A stretch of 64,000 bases of DNA from Alteromonas macleodii ATCC 27126. Its GTDB lineage: Bacteria > Pseudomonadota > Gammaproteobacteria > Enterobacterales > Alteromonadaceae. The DNA lies in NCBI RefSeq assembly GCF_000172635.2, contig NC_018632.1, positions 2,046,001-2,110,000 of the forward strand, in the 5' to 3' direction. The notes under the pieces are model-generated. The model did no database searches. It saw only the letters and a list, made by a program, of their open reading frames with translations, and had not been told where the DNA came from. Positions within the stretch are counted from its first letter, which is position 1. The number at the start of each line of letters is the position of its first letter. Positions 34,363 to 43,620 of this stretch are shown in pieces. Both the position numbers and the translations under genes were made by a program.

Positions 34363-34500
34363 GGAGCCCATTAGTGAAAAGTGAAGTTTTTCATTGGTTG
34401 AAGCACTTTCCAAGCTATGGAATAGCGCGTTTAAAAATTTCGCATCTAAAGCTCATAAATTAAAAATAAAATGTATGAAATAAGTGAAACGGAGTTTCTA

Positions 34501-34968
34501 GTGAAAATAAATCTACTTTTTGCATTATCTCTTCTAGTGTCAGCTACGGTATCGGCTGAAGACATTAAAATAGATCTTAAGCAGCTTGCCCAACAATACT
34601 TCGACACAATGGTTGCAACTCAGGCCCCTGGCGCTACTCAAGTTGAGCTTGAAAATCACCTGAATTTGTTCGCGGATGATGTTGGTCATTCACATTTGCC
34701 ATGGGTGATAGACGATACGCGATTACCTGACGGTAAGGAGCAAATGAGAGAGGGCATGACGTTCTATCTAGGCGCGCACACAGAATACAGTGCAGAGCTG
34801 TTGGATGTTTTTACATTTAACAATTCTGCTATTGCTATCAGATATAAGAATTATGCCAAGGGCGTGCACCCGCAAAACAATCAACCTATTGAATACAGTC
34901 AAGTAATGATGGAAGTACTAGAAATAGAGAACGGTAAGATTACTGTAATTCGAAAGTACCATGAGTAA
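34501..34968 (+). CDS. Secreted SnoaL/NTF2-like protein
   Basis: 155 residues from a GTG at 34501 with ACGGAG upstream; an earlier ATG at 34471 would spoil the signal peptide. Signal peptide to about residue 20 (SATVSA). The rest shows the cone-shaped NTF2/SnoaL pattern: an N-terminal helix (LAQQYFDTMVA), a NLFADDV segment and a last strand GKITVIRKYHE. Families of this fold bind or isomerise small ligands; no role is assigned. Confidence 0.7.
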   Translation: MKINLLFALSLLVSATVSAEDIKIDLKQLAQQYFDTMVATQAPGATQVELENHLNLFADDVGHSHLPWVIDDTRLPDGKEQMREGMTFYLGAHTEYSAELLDVFTFNNSAIAIRYKNYAKGVHPQNNQPIEYSQVMMEVLEIENGKITVIRKYHE

Positions 34969-35074
34969 GTTTCATTTTCGATAGCCGTTTAGGTAACAAT
35001 TGTATTTTCGGTTGCAATAAGTTGGCGTACACCTAGTGATAGTGTTACAAGATGAGCTTTAAAGGCAAGGTAAA

Positions 35075-36106
35075 ATGACGAAGAACCGAAGAACAACAAT
35101 CATCAGGCTTCTTCTGCTAATCAGTACTATTGTTTCCTTGTTTTTCGTTCCGTGGATATTGGTTAAAGCCTTGATCCTACCTTTGCCACACACAGTACAA
35201 GAACAAGTTGATGAGGCAATTAGCCATGGCTTTGACGGTATAATTGTTTACGTGGAGCAGGCGGGAAAACCTCCAGCTTTTTACACAGCAGGCTGGAAAG
35301 ATAGAGATAACAAAATACCCGCTGCCCCCGACTCTTTGTTTAAAATTGCCAGTATCAGTAAGCTGTACACCGCTGTGGCTATCACGAAAATGGCGCGAGA
35401 ACAGCGACTATCCCTAGACGATTTACTCGTTGATCATTTACCCGAACTCAAAGACAGAATTGAGCATTCAGAAAAAATAACGCTTAAAATGATGGTGCAG
35501 CATAAGTCAGGAATCCCTAACTTTACTGATAATGCTGCCTACTGGGAAAACGAACCGGAAAACAGCAAGCGAGCGCTCGACTTTGCGCTAGATCTTCCGG
35601 CGAGTTTTGAGCCCGGTGATGGATATGAGTATTCCAACACGAACTATCTGTTGCTTCGCAATATTATGGATAAGGTTTTGGGGTACAGTCACCACAAGTA
35701 CATTAAGCAAAACGTTTTGCTTCCGCTTGAATTGAGCAACACCTATTTTTCATTGAGCGAAGTCAATATGGACGACGTGATGAGCGGCTATTACGTTGGT
35801 TACAAGGAAGATGTTAAGGCGCGCGACTACGGTATGCTAGCGACAGCAGAAGATGTGGGTAAGTTCTTACGAGCGCTAAACAACGGCTCTATTTTCAATG
35901 AAGGCGAAGCGGAACTTTACCCTTATGTGTTCGAGCATGGAGGCTTGGTTATCGGCTATCAAAGCCTTGCAGAATATGACAAAGACCTCGATACCGTGGT
36001 TGTTCAATTTATCAATACCACTGACTTCGACGGTTATGAGTGGAACTTGTCTGAAATCACAATAAGCCGAATTTTTAAAATACTAAGAAAAGTAGAAAAC
36101 GAGTAG
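35075..36106 (+). CDS. Serine hydrolase, class C beta-lactamase / penicillin-binding family
   Basis: 343 residues with an N-terminal membrane anchor (about 10-30). The active-site SxxK is S93-I-S-K96 (in KIASISKLYTA), the YxN motif is in EYSNTNYLLL, and HGGLVIGY takes the place of KTG. This group includes esterases, D-amino-acid peptidases and beta-lactamases; drug resistance cannot be assumed. The ATG has AAGGCAAGG upstream. It is not visibly part of a cassette. Confidence 0.85.
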   Translation: MTKNRRTTIIRLLLLISTIVSLFFVPWILVKALILPLPHTVQEQVDEAISHGFDGIIVYVEQAGKPPAFYTAGWKDRDNKIPAAPDSLFKIASISKLYTAVAITKMAREQRLSLDDLLVDHLPELKDRIEHSEKITLKMMVQHKSGIPNFTDNAAYWENEPENSKRALDFALDLPASFEPGDGYEYSNTNYLLLRNIMDKVLGYSHHKYIKQNVLLPLELSNTYFSLSEVNMDDVMSGYYVGYKEDVKARDYGMLATAEDVGKFLRALNNGSIFNEGEAELYPYVFEHGGLVIGYQSLAEYDKDLDTVVVQFINTTDFDGYEWNLSEITISRIFKILRKVENE

Positions 36107-36282
36107 GTGGTAGACTTGGTTCAACGCCTTTTCAGTGTAGGCCAATCATTACAAGTTAGAAAATAATGGGTGGCAACAGAACGGTTTTTATTATGTGCTT
36201 AGTTTATTAATTCGCCGTTTTTACTCTATGCTTTTAGTGGTTATTTTATATCTTCAGCTGCTCGGCAAAAAAGGGACAAAAC

Positions 36283-36603
36283 GTGAAAAAACTCTTCTTA
36301 ATGTTATCTGTGATTATATCGGTTTTGTGTTTGCTACTGGCCGCTGCGCCATTTACTCCGGCAGTTGTGGGCTCGTTTTTAATGCTTATCCTCGCTGGAG
36401 TTTTAGGCTTTAAAGGGTATTCAAAAATAAGCTTGCTTTTGCTTTGTATCAACACCTTTTCGGTAGTTGTCAGCCCTAACATAAACGAGTCTAGTTTTGC
36501 CGCATTAACTGTAATATCGATTATCTTTATTTTCTCTTTCACCGGTGTAGCACTTGGTCTGCCGAAAGGTGTTCAAAGATATGATAGTTGCGTTGATAGC
36601 TGA
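36283..36603 (+). CDS. Hypothetical membrane protein
   Basis: 106 residues from a GTG at 36283 (AGGGACAAAA upstream), with three to four membrane helices (4-24, 28-47, 50-68, 78-95). No family is recognised. It opens a run of closely spaced genes for small membrane proteins reaching 38152. Confidence 0.6.
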   Translation: MKKLFLMLSVIISVLCLLLAAAPFTPAVVGSFLMLILAGVLGFKGYSKISLLLLCINTFSVVVSPNINESSFAALTVISIIFIFSFTGVALGLPKGVQRYDSCVDS

Positions 36604-36637
36604 CGAAATTTGATAACAACGAGATAATTAAGCCAAG

Positions 36638-37042
36638 ATGTCTAATTTAATAACCCCTATGTTTATGCACATTTTTCTTTGTGCATTGCTCTACGTATTT
36701 CTCACGCTAGCTCGCGCGCCTTCGGTATGGGGAGTAGGGAAAAACAAAGATGGTTCAAACCCGTTTGCTGATATACAGCCTAAAGTAAGTGCGAATCTGA
36801 GCAATCAGTTTGAGTGGCCGTTATTTTTTCACGCTGTTTGCGCCTTGCTAATTGCCTTAGGTGAGCCAATTAGCAATTCACAAGTCTCCCTTGCGTGGGT
36901 ATTTGTTATTGGCAGGGTGCTGCATAGTCTTGTACAAATATTTACAGACAATATTAGATTGCGTGGTTTGGTGTTTACTATCAACTTCGTTGCCGTTCTT
37001 GCAATGTGGTTGTTGCTTTTTATAGAACAGGTTTTAGTTTAA
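36638..37042 (+). CDS. MAPEG family membrane protein
   Basis: 134 residues with four helices. NLSNQFEWPLFFHAVCALL and GRVLHSLVQI with a following arginine-glycine (RLRGLVFTINF) are MAPEG hallmarks (membrane-associated proteins in eicosanoid and glutathione metabolism). Bacterial members are mostly uncharacterised. The ATG at 36638 has GAGATAA upstream. It is followed after 14 bases by the next gene. Confidence 0.8.
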   Translation: MSNLITPMFMHIFLCALLYVFLTLARAPSVWGVGKNKDGSNPFADIQPKVSANLSNQFEWPLFFHAVCALLIALGEPISNSQVSLAWVFVIGRVLHSLVQIFTDNIRLRGLVFTINFVAVLAMWLLLFIEQVLV

Positions 37043-37056
37043 AGAGCGTAAAGGTT

Positions 37057-37281
37057 ATGGAAGAAGTATTTGAACCGCTGGGCCGCTTTATACTCAGAGT
37101 AATAAAGTGGATTATCATAGACGCAATTATAGAATTCGTATTGAAGGGCACGGGCCATGTGGTGCTTAAATTGCTAACCTTCGGCAAGTACCCAAGAGCT
37201 GGCCGTGATGAGGGAAGGACCGTTGCTGTTGGTTTTATAAGCTTTGTGGTGGTTTTTGTCTGTCTTGCAATGATTGCTTAG
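37057..37281 (+). CDS. Hypothetical small membrane protein
   Basis: 74 residues from the ATG at 37057, with hydrophobic stretches near 14-28 and 54-73 and a basic loop (FGKYPRAGRDEGR). No family is recognised. It is closely spaced with its neighbours (14 bases before, 21 after), suggesting one transcript. Confidence 0.6.
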   Translation: MEEVFEPLGRFILRVIKWIIIDAIIEFVLKGTGHVVLKLLTFGKYPRAGRDEGRTVAVGFISFVVVFVCLAMIA

Positions 37282-37302
37282 TTTTGAAAAAGGATATCTG
37301 CG

Positions 37303-37560
37303 ATGAAATTAGAAAAGTGGGCGAGAATAAGAGAAAAAGGAAAACAGCGCTTCGTTCTAATTTACGGCGTTTTAGGCTGGGGAGTCTCGACAGGTTTATT
37401 ATGGTCATTACTTATGGCGTTTATCGAGCCTTCCGAAAATGTCTGGGGGAAACTCGCCATTGCGATGATCATCTTTCCCATTGCGGGTATCGCTTTTGGC
37501 CACTTAACGTGGAACAAATCTGAAAAAGCTTTTGCAAAAGAAACGACGAAAACTGTATAG
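37303..37560 (+). CDS. Hypothetical small membrane protein
   Basis: 85 residues with a basic N-terminus (KWARIREKGKQR) and two helices (about 18-40 and 50-68). AGGATAT precedes the ATG. The family is not known; the pattern resembles short inner-membrane proteins with an arginine-rich head. Confidence 0.6.
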   Translation: MKLEKWARIREKGKQRFVLIYGVLGWGVSTGLLWSLLMAFIEPSENVWGKLAIAMIIFPIAGIAFGHLTWNKSEKAFAKETTKTV

Positions 37561-37606
37561 AATTGCTAGAACATGTCTTGTAATAACCAATGAAGGGAAG
37601 CCGCTG

Positions 37607-38152
37607 TTGTTAAGTATCAAAAAATTATTTGTTGTTTCATTAACTTTGCTTGTAGTTAGTTGTGCCAATATACCCATTGCAACAATGCTTGAGTTTCGCT
37701 CATTTGATGAGGAGAAATTTGTTGAACTCGACCCCAATCATTTACTTACGAAGATTCACTTAGACAAGCCTGCCGAAATAAAACCAGAAAGCACCTGGCT
37801 TACCTTGGGTGTTAGCTCCTCAAAGCAAGAAAGAAGTTTTAAGTATAATCTTGAGGTCATTTCAGAAAATACACTGCCAGCTGAGTCAGGATGGCTGAGT
37901 AAAACGCCAGCGCGAACTGAGTACATTTTAGGATTAAGTACCGAAGCAATAAAAGAATTCACTGAACTTCAAGAGTTCATGGGTTCTGCATCGCCAACGG
38001 GCTTTGATCTTCACGTCAATACTGGGTTCAAAGAGGCGGCAAATGAAATGACAAGCATCACAATGTCTATCTTTTTAAAGCTTTACGCTGATGAAGACTA
38101 TTTTACGCTAATCGATAGAGCGGAATTAGATATCGAGAAAGGAAGCGAGTAA
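37607..38152 (+). CDS. Hypothetical lipoprotein
   Basis: 181 residues from a TTG at 37607 with GAAGGGA upstream; in-frame starts further up lie inside the previous gene. The N-terminus is a lipoprotein signal (LFVVSLTLLVVSC, lipidated Cys near residue 20). The mature part is beta-rich at first (STWLTLGVSS) and helical later. No known family. Confidence 0.65.
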   Translation: MLSIKKLFVVSLTLLVVSCANIPIATMLEFRSFDEEKFVELDPNHLLTKIHLDKPAEIKPESTWLTLGVSSSKQERSFKYNLEVISENTLPAESGWLSKTPARTEYILGLSTEAIKEFTELQEFMGSASPTGFDLHVNTGFKEAANEMTSITMSIFLKLYADEDYFTLIDRAELDIEKGSE

Positions 38153-38230
38153 CTTCTATTAGGCTGGCTTTTTACCCATAACAAAGTAAAGTAATAATCT
38201 TCAGCTCTTCAAGCTTATTTAGAGAAGTAC

Positions 38231-39277
38231 ATGGAAGTATCTAAAGCCAGTATTCAAAAAGCAGTAGCTAACAATATCATCTCCGAGCAACAGGGCATTG
38301 CTCTGTACAATTTCTTTCAAGAAGAAAATCAGAATACTCCCTCTTTTACCTTCACCCATATTCTGTACTACTTAGGTGGCCTTATTGCAATTGGCGCCAT
38401 GACTCTATTTATGAATTTAGGCTGGGAGCAATTTGGTGGTGCCGGCATCGTATTTATCTCTATGCTTTATGCTGGCGTGGGCTTAAAGCTTGCCAATTCC
38501 TTTGCTCGTAAGCATTTAATAATACCAGCAGGGATCTGTGCCACGTTCGTAGTTTGTTTGACGCCAATTGCTATCTACGGAGCTCAGCAATGGTTAGGGC
38601 TATGGCCCGACGACAATACGGTTGTTCGCCAGTTTCACCACCGCATTAAATGGCTATGGTTATATATGGAACTTGGAACGCTAGTAACTGGACTTGTCGT
38701 AGCATGGCGATATAAATACCCGTTCTTAATAATGCCGATTGCGGTAACGCTCTGGTATATCAGTATGGACGCTGTGATGCTCATTATTGACCATGAGGAC
38801 TTATGGAACAGCTACTCGTGGCAATTCCGAGCACTTGTGTCGATGTACTTTGGCGCGTTGATGACGCTATTGGCGTTCTGGGTGGACATCAGAGCACGAA
38901 ACACAGCAGATTACGCGTTTTGGCTTTATCTTTTCGGCGTTTTAGCGTTTTGGGGCGGCCTTACCAGCCAAGATTCAGACAGCGAACTGTCTAAGTTTAT
39001 CTATTTCTGTATAAACCTTGCCATGATTGGCGCTGGCGCTCTGTTGGTTCGACGTGTATTTGTCATATTTGGTGCTTTGGGATGCTGTTTATATTTAGGT
39101 CATCTTGCTTCTACCGTTTTTGAAGATAGTTGGCTTTTCCCTGTAGCGCTATCAGCGATCGGTTTAGGCGTTGTATATTCGGGAATTTGGTGGCAAAAGA
39201 ATGAGGCTCGCATAACAAAGAGTGCGCAAGCGATACTGCCGAAAGCGCTACAGGAACTATTAGCTAATAAAGCTTAG
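38231..39277 (+). CDS. DUF2157-like membrane protein
   Basis: 348 residues: a soluble N-terminal helical part of about 45 residues (IQKAVANNIISEQQGIALY), then about ten membrane helices. An N-terminal SKASIQKA-type segment before a multi-helix region is the layout of DUF2157 proteins, whose function is unknown. The ATG has TTAGAGAAG upstream. It is separated from the lipoprotein gene by 78 bp. Confidence 0.7.
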   Translation: MEVSKASIQKAVANNIISEQQGIALYNFFQEENQNTPSFTFTHILYYLGGLIAIGAMTLFMNLGWEQFGGAGIVFISMLYAGVGLKLANSFARKHLIIPAGICATFVVCLTPIAIYGAQQWLGLWPDDNTVVRQFHHRIKWLWLYMELGTLVTGLVVAWRYKYPFLIMPIAVTLWYISMDAVMLIIDHEDLWNSYSWQFRALVSMYFGALMTLLAFWVDIRARNTADYAFWLYLFGVLAFWGGLTSQDSDSELSKFIYFCINLAMIGAGALLVRRVFVIFGALGCCLYLGHLASTVFEDSWLFPVALSAIGLGVVYSGIWWQKNEARITKSAQAILPKALQELLANKA

Positions 39278-39371
39278 TTCACCTAGGCAGTAAATAAACC
39301 AGTAACTAACTCAATACAGATAACAATTAACAAAAGATAACGCTTACGCAGTAGTAAGGGGAAAGAGGTAA

Positions 39372-40091
39372 ATGGAGATGTCGGAAAATAACGTAGAATT
39401 TAAGGAGCCTGGTCGCCTCACTACGTGGATAAAGTATTTATTGTACGTACAGGTGGCTTTAGCGCTTATAGCCATTGGTTCCAACTTAATGGAGTATCAA
39501 CTTCTAACAGATTTTCAAAATGGCGTTTATTTCAATCAAGAAATGGCCGTTGCAGACGCTGAGTCCAATGACAAAAGGCAGCAGATAATTGCTTTTTCGT
39601 ATTTGGCGGTGTTTATCATTTCCGGCATCTTAATTCTTAAATGGATTTATCAGTCAAACCAAAATGCGCGTTATTTAGGCGCTAAAGATATGACGTTTAC
39701 ACCTGCTTGGTCGATAGGTTTCTATTTCATTCCTATTGTGTCGTTATGGAAACCTTATCAAGCGATGAAAGAGATTTGGCAAGCCAGCCAAAACCCTAAC
39801 AATTGGCAGTTAGAAAAAGCAGGCCCTATTTTAGGCATATGGTGGTTTTTCTGGATCGCCAACAGTGTGGTTGGACAGGTCGTTTTTCGTATGTCCAGAA
39901 GGGCACAAGAAATCTCCGAAATAATGAATGTTAATCTGGTTTCGCAGGTTTCTGAGGTCCTATCCATTCCACTAGCCATAGTTACTTGGTTATTGATTAA
40001 CAACATCTCTAACATGCAAAAAGCACAGATTGAAGGTGACGTGGAAAAAGCAGAAACTGCAGAAGATTCAGATTTACAACCCGCAAAATAG
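39372..40091 (+). CDS. DUF4328 domain-containing membrane protein
   Basis: 239 residues with four or more helices. The central AWSIGFYFIPIVSLWKPYQA followed by IWQASQNP and W is the DUF4328 signature. No function is known for the family. The ATG at 39372 follows GGGGAAAGAGG. A hairpin with a T-rich tail follows the stop. Confidence 0.82.
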   Translation: MEMSENNVEFKEPGRLTTWIKYLLYVQVALALIAIGSNLMEYQLLTDFQNGVYFNQEMAVADAESNDKRQQIIAFSYLAVFIISGILILKWIYQSNQNARYLGAKDMTFTPAWSIGFYFIPIVSLWKPYQAMKEIWQASQNPNNWQLEKAGPILGIWWFFWIANSVVGQVVFRMSRRAQEISEIMNVNLVSQVSEVLSIPLAIVTWLLINNISNMQKAQIEGDVEKAETAEDSDLQPAK

Positions 40092-40108
40092 TAGTATCCA
40101 TTTCGCTT

Positions 40109-40140
40109 GTTGCTCTGCCACAAAGGTAGAGCAACTGTCT
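40109..40140 (+). terminator. Probable terminator after DUF4328 gene
   Basis: GTTGCTCT and AGAGCAAC enclose an 11-base loop, followed by a T-rich stretch (TGTCTTTAT). Confidence 0.55.
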
Positions 40141-40358
40141 TTATAAGACTAAAGTCTTACTCCACATGTAAACATTAAGTAAAAATTAAGTTGCGCGACA
40201 GTATCGTTATACTTAAGTATAACAAAAGGTCAGGATAACGCTGGCTTACGTACACATCTTCGTTTCTATACCTTTGATTTAATACAATAATGGGAGCCAT
40301 ACACCCCCAGTAATAAAGCGGCATAGAAACGCGCACAATACATGTAGGGGAAAAATGT

Positions 40359-42074
40359 ATGTCAACTTCAGGAACGGGGGCGCTCGCTTTCTTACGCAAA
40401 GAAAACATTGTCGCACCAGATGGCTATAACCGCTGGCGGGTTCCGCCAGCATCTATCGCAATCCACCTTTGTATCGGGTCTGTTTATGCGTGGTCAGTTT
40501 TCAACACTCCGCTAACTCGAGACTTGGGCGTTGTTGCGTCTTCTGCTAACGATTGGAGTTTATCTTCGGTTGTTTGGATCTTCTCAGTGGCTATTGTTTA
40601 CCTTGGTTTAGCCGCCGCATTTGCAGGTAAATGGCTAGAGAAAGTAGGGCCTCGTTTTGTAGGTGTGGTTGCGGCTTTTTTGTGGGGCGGTGGTTTTATT
40701 GTTGGTTCGATAGGTATCTCTACCCATCAACTGTGGCTGCTGTACTTGGGCTACGGTGTACTCGGCGGCTTCGGGCTTGGGCTCGGTTACGTATCACCAG
40801 TCTCAACACTTATACGGTGGTTTCCCGATCGACGAGGTATGGCGACAGGCCTCGCAATTATGGGTTTTGGTGGAGGTGCAATGATAGGCGCTCCGCTTAT
40901 TAGTGCACTGCTTGAAACCTTTCAAAGAGCGCCAGAATACTTAGGTGCAGAAAACATGGTTGCGCTGGTTACCGAAGAAGGGCGTCGTTTTGCAGAGACG
41001 GCAGCAGGAAAAGTAGAAGTGGTTATTGCCTCTGCAAATCAAGCGGCCTCGTTCGGTGGCGAAGCCGGTGTTTATGTCGTTGGTACGGGCGAAACTGGTG
41101 CGGCATCGACTTTCCTTACCCTTGGTATCGCTTATTTTATTGTAATGATGTTTGCGTCTTTCCAGTATCGCGTACCGAAAGAGGGGTGGAAACCAGAAGG
41201 TTGGCAGCCTAAACCTGAAGCATCATCGAAAGGAATGGTATCGAAAAATCACGTCCATATTGATCAAGCCCTTAAAACACCTCAATTTTGGTTGCTTTGG
41301 ATAGTATTATGTTTCAATGTCACCGCGGGTATTGGCGTTATTGGTGTAGCCAAGACCATGATCAATGAGATCTTTGGAAACTTAGCCATTGTTACCGCAG
41401 GTTTTGCGGGTACCTATGTATTGATGATCTCGGTGTTTAACATGGTAGGGCGTTTCTTCTGGGCTTCTACGTCTGACTACATTGGCAGAAAGAATACCTA
41501 CCACTGCTTTTTCGTAATAGGTACGCTGCTTTACTTGTCTATCCCATTCTGGGCTGGAATGGGGAACACCACCGCGTTAATTGGGTTCTACATTGCAACA
41601 ATGATAATTTTCACAATGTATGGCGGTGGCTTTGCAACTATTCCTGCATACTTGGCAGATTTGTTTGGTACCTTACATGTAGGCGGCATTCACGGCCGAT
41701 TGCTAACAGCATGGTCTACTGCCGGCGTATTAGGGCCATTCGCTATTACTTATTTGCGCAATATGTCAGTAGAAAATGCAATTGCCGATTTAGCGGCAAA
41801 AGTCGACCCTGCCGCGTTTGCAAGTAAGTTTGGTGCGCCAATGGCTGACTTGCAAAAATTGGTAGAAGCTAAAACGGTAACGGTTGCACGTTTGCTGGAA
41901 ATTGCGCCAGCCGGAACGGTAGACCCAACCTCTACGCTCTACAATACCACTATGTATGCAATGGCTGGGTTATTGGTATTGGCATTTATTGCTAACTTAC
42001 TTGTAAAACCTGTGCGAGAGAAGCATCACGTAGAGAACACGCACCCCGAACTGGAGCCCGCGCGAGCAAGCTAA
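40359..42074 (+). CDS. OFA-family MFS antiporter (oxalate/formate antiporter-like)
   Basis: 571 residues with 12 or more membrane helices. The N-terminal FGLGLGYVSPVSTLIRWFPDRRGMATG and GFGGGAM follow OFA-family MFS members, as does the AIHLCIGSVYAWSVF opening. The central loop between helices 6 and 7 is long (about 200-290), and the C-terminus has an insert rich in alanine before the last helix. The transported acid is not known. The ATG lies after AGGGGAAAAATGT. A terminator follows, so it is monocistronic. Confidence 0.85.
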   Translation: MSTSGTGALAFLRKENIVAPDGYNRWRVPPASIAIHLCIGSVYAWSVFNTPLTRDLGVVASSANDWSLSSVVWIFSVAIVYLGLAAAFAGKWLEKVGPRFVGVVAAFLWGGGFIVGSIGISTHQLWLLYLGYGVLGGFGLGLGYVSPVSTLIRWFPDRRGMATGLAIMGFGGGAMIGAPLISALLETFQRAPEYLGAENMVALVTEEGRRFAETAAGKVEVVIASANQAASFGGEAGVYVVGTGETGAASTFLTLGIAYFIVMMFASFQYRVPKEGWKPEGWQPKPEASSKGMVSKNHVHIDQALKTPQFWLLWIVLCFNVTAGIGVIGVAKTMINEIFGNLAIVTAGFAGTYVLMISVFNMVGRFFWASTSDYIGRKNTYHCFFVIGTLLYLSIPFWAGMGNTTALIGFYIATMIIFTMYGGGFATIPAYLADLFGTLHVGGIHGRLLTAWSTAGVLGPFAITYLRNMSVENAIADLAAKVDPAAFASKFGAPMADLQKLVEAKTVTVARLLEIAPAGTVDPTSTLYNTTMYAMAGLLVLAFIANLLVKPVREKHHVENTHPELEPARAS

Positions 42075-42087
42075 TTTACCCATCGAG

Positions 42088-42117
42088 AATACCCGCTTTA
42101 TAGCGGGTATTTTTTTG
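42088..42117 (+). terminator. Rho-independent terminator after the OFA transporter
   Basis: AATACCCGC and GCGGGTATT with a 6-base loop, followed by T7. Confidence 0.88.
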
Positions 42118-42201
42118 CAAAGGTGTTTTAAAATACTCTTTATTGATTAAGTTGAAACGTTCTGGCTTACTAGTGCGCTATTTTCTCATGAGTTGTCAGC
42201 T

Positions 42202-43248
42202 ATGCTATTTAAGAAGAATCCTCTTGCCTCCATTGTTGTTTCCCTATGCTGTGCGTTTAGCCTCAATGTTAGTGCAAATGCGCCGTATGAATTAATGGGG
42301 GTGACAACAAAAACGGGGGAGAAAACGTCATATCTTGCTAAAGAAAACAACATAACCTTGCCAGTGACGGTTATTAACGGAAAAAGTGACGGTCCTGTAT
42401 TGTTGCTTACCGCTGGTATTCATGGCGACGAGTTTCCATCTATGTACGCGTTGCAGCAGCTACAGCAAAGCATTGATCCTAAAGAGATGAGCGGTGTGTT
42501 GGTTGTGTTGCACTTGGCAAACTTAGATGGGTTTCACGCAAATAGAATCGCGTTGAACCCTAAAGATGAGAAAAACCTAAATCGGGAATTCCCAGGGAGC
42601 GTTGATGGCACACCAACAGAACAGATTGCGGAGCTGCTAACCAGAGAGTTTATTGGCAAAACAGATTTCTTGATCGACATGCATTCTGGTAGCGCAAACC
42701 AAACGTTGCTGAATCACGTGTATTCTCCTTTTGTGGGCAACAAAGAACTTGATGCGTTAACATTTGAATTTGCCAAAGCCACGGGCATGCAGCATATCGT
42801 TATGTATGGCGACCGCCCAAGAGATCCCAACAATTCAATTTCATACCCTAACACAGCGATGACGAGAGGAAAGCCGGGACTGACGACTGAAATTGGGCAT
42901 TTGGCACAGACAGATGAAGAATCGGTAGCAGAAGCGCTAGATGTGGCTAAAAACGCCATGTATTTTTTGAAAATGCTGCCAGAGACGCCAAAGCAGCACC
43001 CCGAGCCAGTTATCTATGAAACAATCAAATATCCAAAGAGCTCAAAAAACGGGTTCTTCAAAGCTTCTGTGGTGATAGGCGATAAAGTAAAGACAGGACA
43101 GGATGTAGGTGCGGTCACGGACTATTTTGGAAATCTCGTTGAAACCATTAAATCGCCCGTTGATGGCACGGTTATGATGGTTAATCAAATGCCAGCCATC
43201 AAAGACGGACAGTCTGTTATGGCTATTGGTGTTGAAGTTTCTGAATAA
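42202..43248 (+). CDS. Secreted M14-type deacylase (succinylglutamate desuccinylase/aspartoacylase family)
   Basis: 348 residues from the ATG at 42202. Signal peptide to about residue 25 (SLNVSANA). The metal and catalytic pattern HGDEFPS (zinc His and Glu), NLNREFPG, FLIDMHSG and a late TEIGH Glu are the succinylglutamate desuccinylase/aspartoacylase M14 hallmarks. The C-terminal 100 residues form a biotinyl-lipoyl-like beta domain. The substrate is unknown. A TTG 9 bases upstream is an alternative start. Confidence 0.85.
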   Translation: MLFKKNPLASIVVSLCCAFSLNVSANAPYELMGVTTKTGEKTSYLAKENNITLPVTVINGKSDGPVLLLTAGIHGDEFPSMYALQQLQQSIDPKEMSGVLVVLHLANLDGFHANRIALNPKDEKNLNREFPGSVDGTPTEQIAELLTREFIGKTDFLIDMHSGSANQTLLNHVYSPFVGNKELDALTFEFAKATGMQHIVMYGDRPRDPNNSISYPNTAMTRGKPGLTTEIGHLAQTDEESVAEALDVAKNAMYFLKMLPETPKQHPEPVIYETIKYPKSSKNGFFKASVVIGDKVKTGQDVGAVTDYFGNLVETIKSPVDGTVMMVNQMPAIKDGQSVMAIGVEVSE

Positions 43249-43343
43249 CTAAGATGGTGGTGTAGTTACAGTGGTGATCTAATTAACCTACCCAAACAAA
43301 TAAATGTTAAAGTTATTTCACGAAATTGTGATTAGGGAATGAT

Positions 43344-43520
43344 ATGGACTTTCTTTTTAATGTTTTGATTTGGGTAGGCGTTGTTATTTTTGCCATATTT
43401 TTTATTGGATTTATGGCCGCTGCTAAGCTGAATAAACGCCAAGAAGAAAACCGCGCCAATCAGACGTCTGCAGAGCCTACTCGTGAAGGCGAAAAGCCGA
43501 GTAACCAAAATAAAAATTAA
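43344..43520 (+). CDS. Small single-pass membrane protein
   Basis: 58 residues: one helix at about 4-27 and a polar tail rich in N, E, K and R. AGGGAATGAT precedes the ATG. No known family. It may be an independent microprotein; no terminator separates it from the TonB-like gene 100 bp downstream. Confidence 0.6.
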   Translation: MDFLFNVLIWVGVVIFAIFFIGFMAAAKLNKRQEENRANQTSAEPTREGEKPSNQNKN

Positions 43521-43620
43521 CCTTTCGTTCATTGTAAAACGTCAACGTTAAATAAAAACGTTCACATTTATTCACCCCTTTATATCAGTTCCCCCGTTTA
43601 GTGAAAAAAGGGGGAACATT

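Noticed and set aside
34374..34463. 29-codon GTG ORF with AAGGAG upstream
   Set aside because: Good ribosome site, but a basic short peptide with no context; may be a remnant and was not listed as a gene.
36195..36413. 72-aa ORF overlapping the 106-aa membrane protein
   Set aside because: The other frame has a better start, ribosome site and regular membrane helices.
21024..38152. CRISPR array or prophage in the accessory region
   Set aside because: No regularly spaced repeats and no phage structural, integrase or lysis genes are present.
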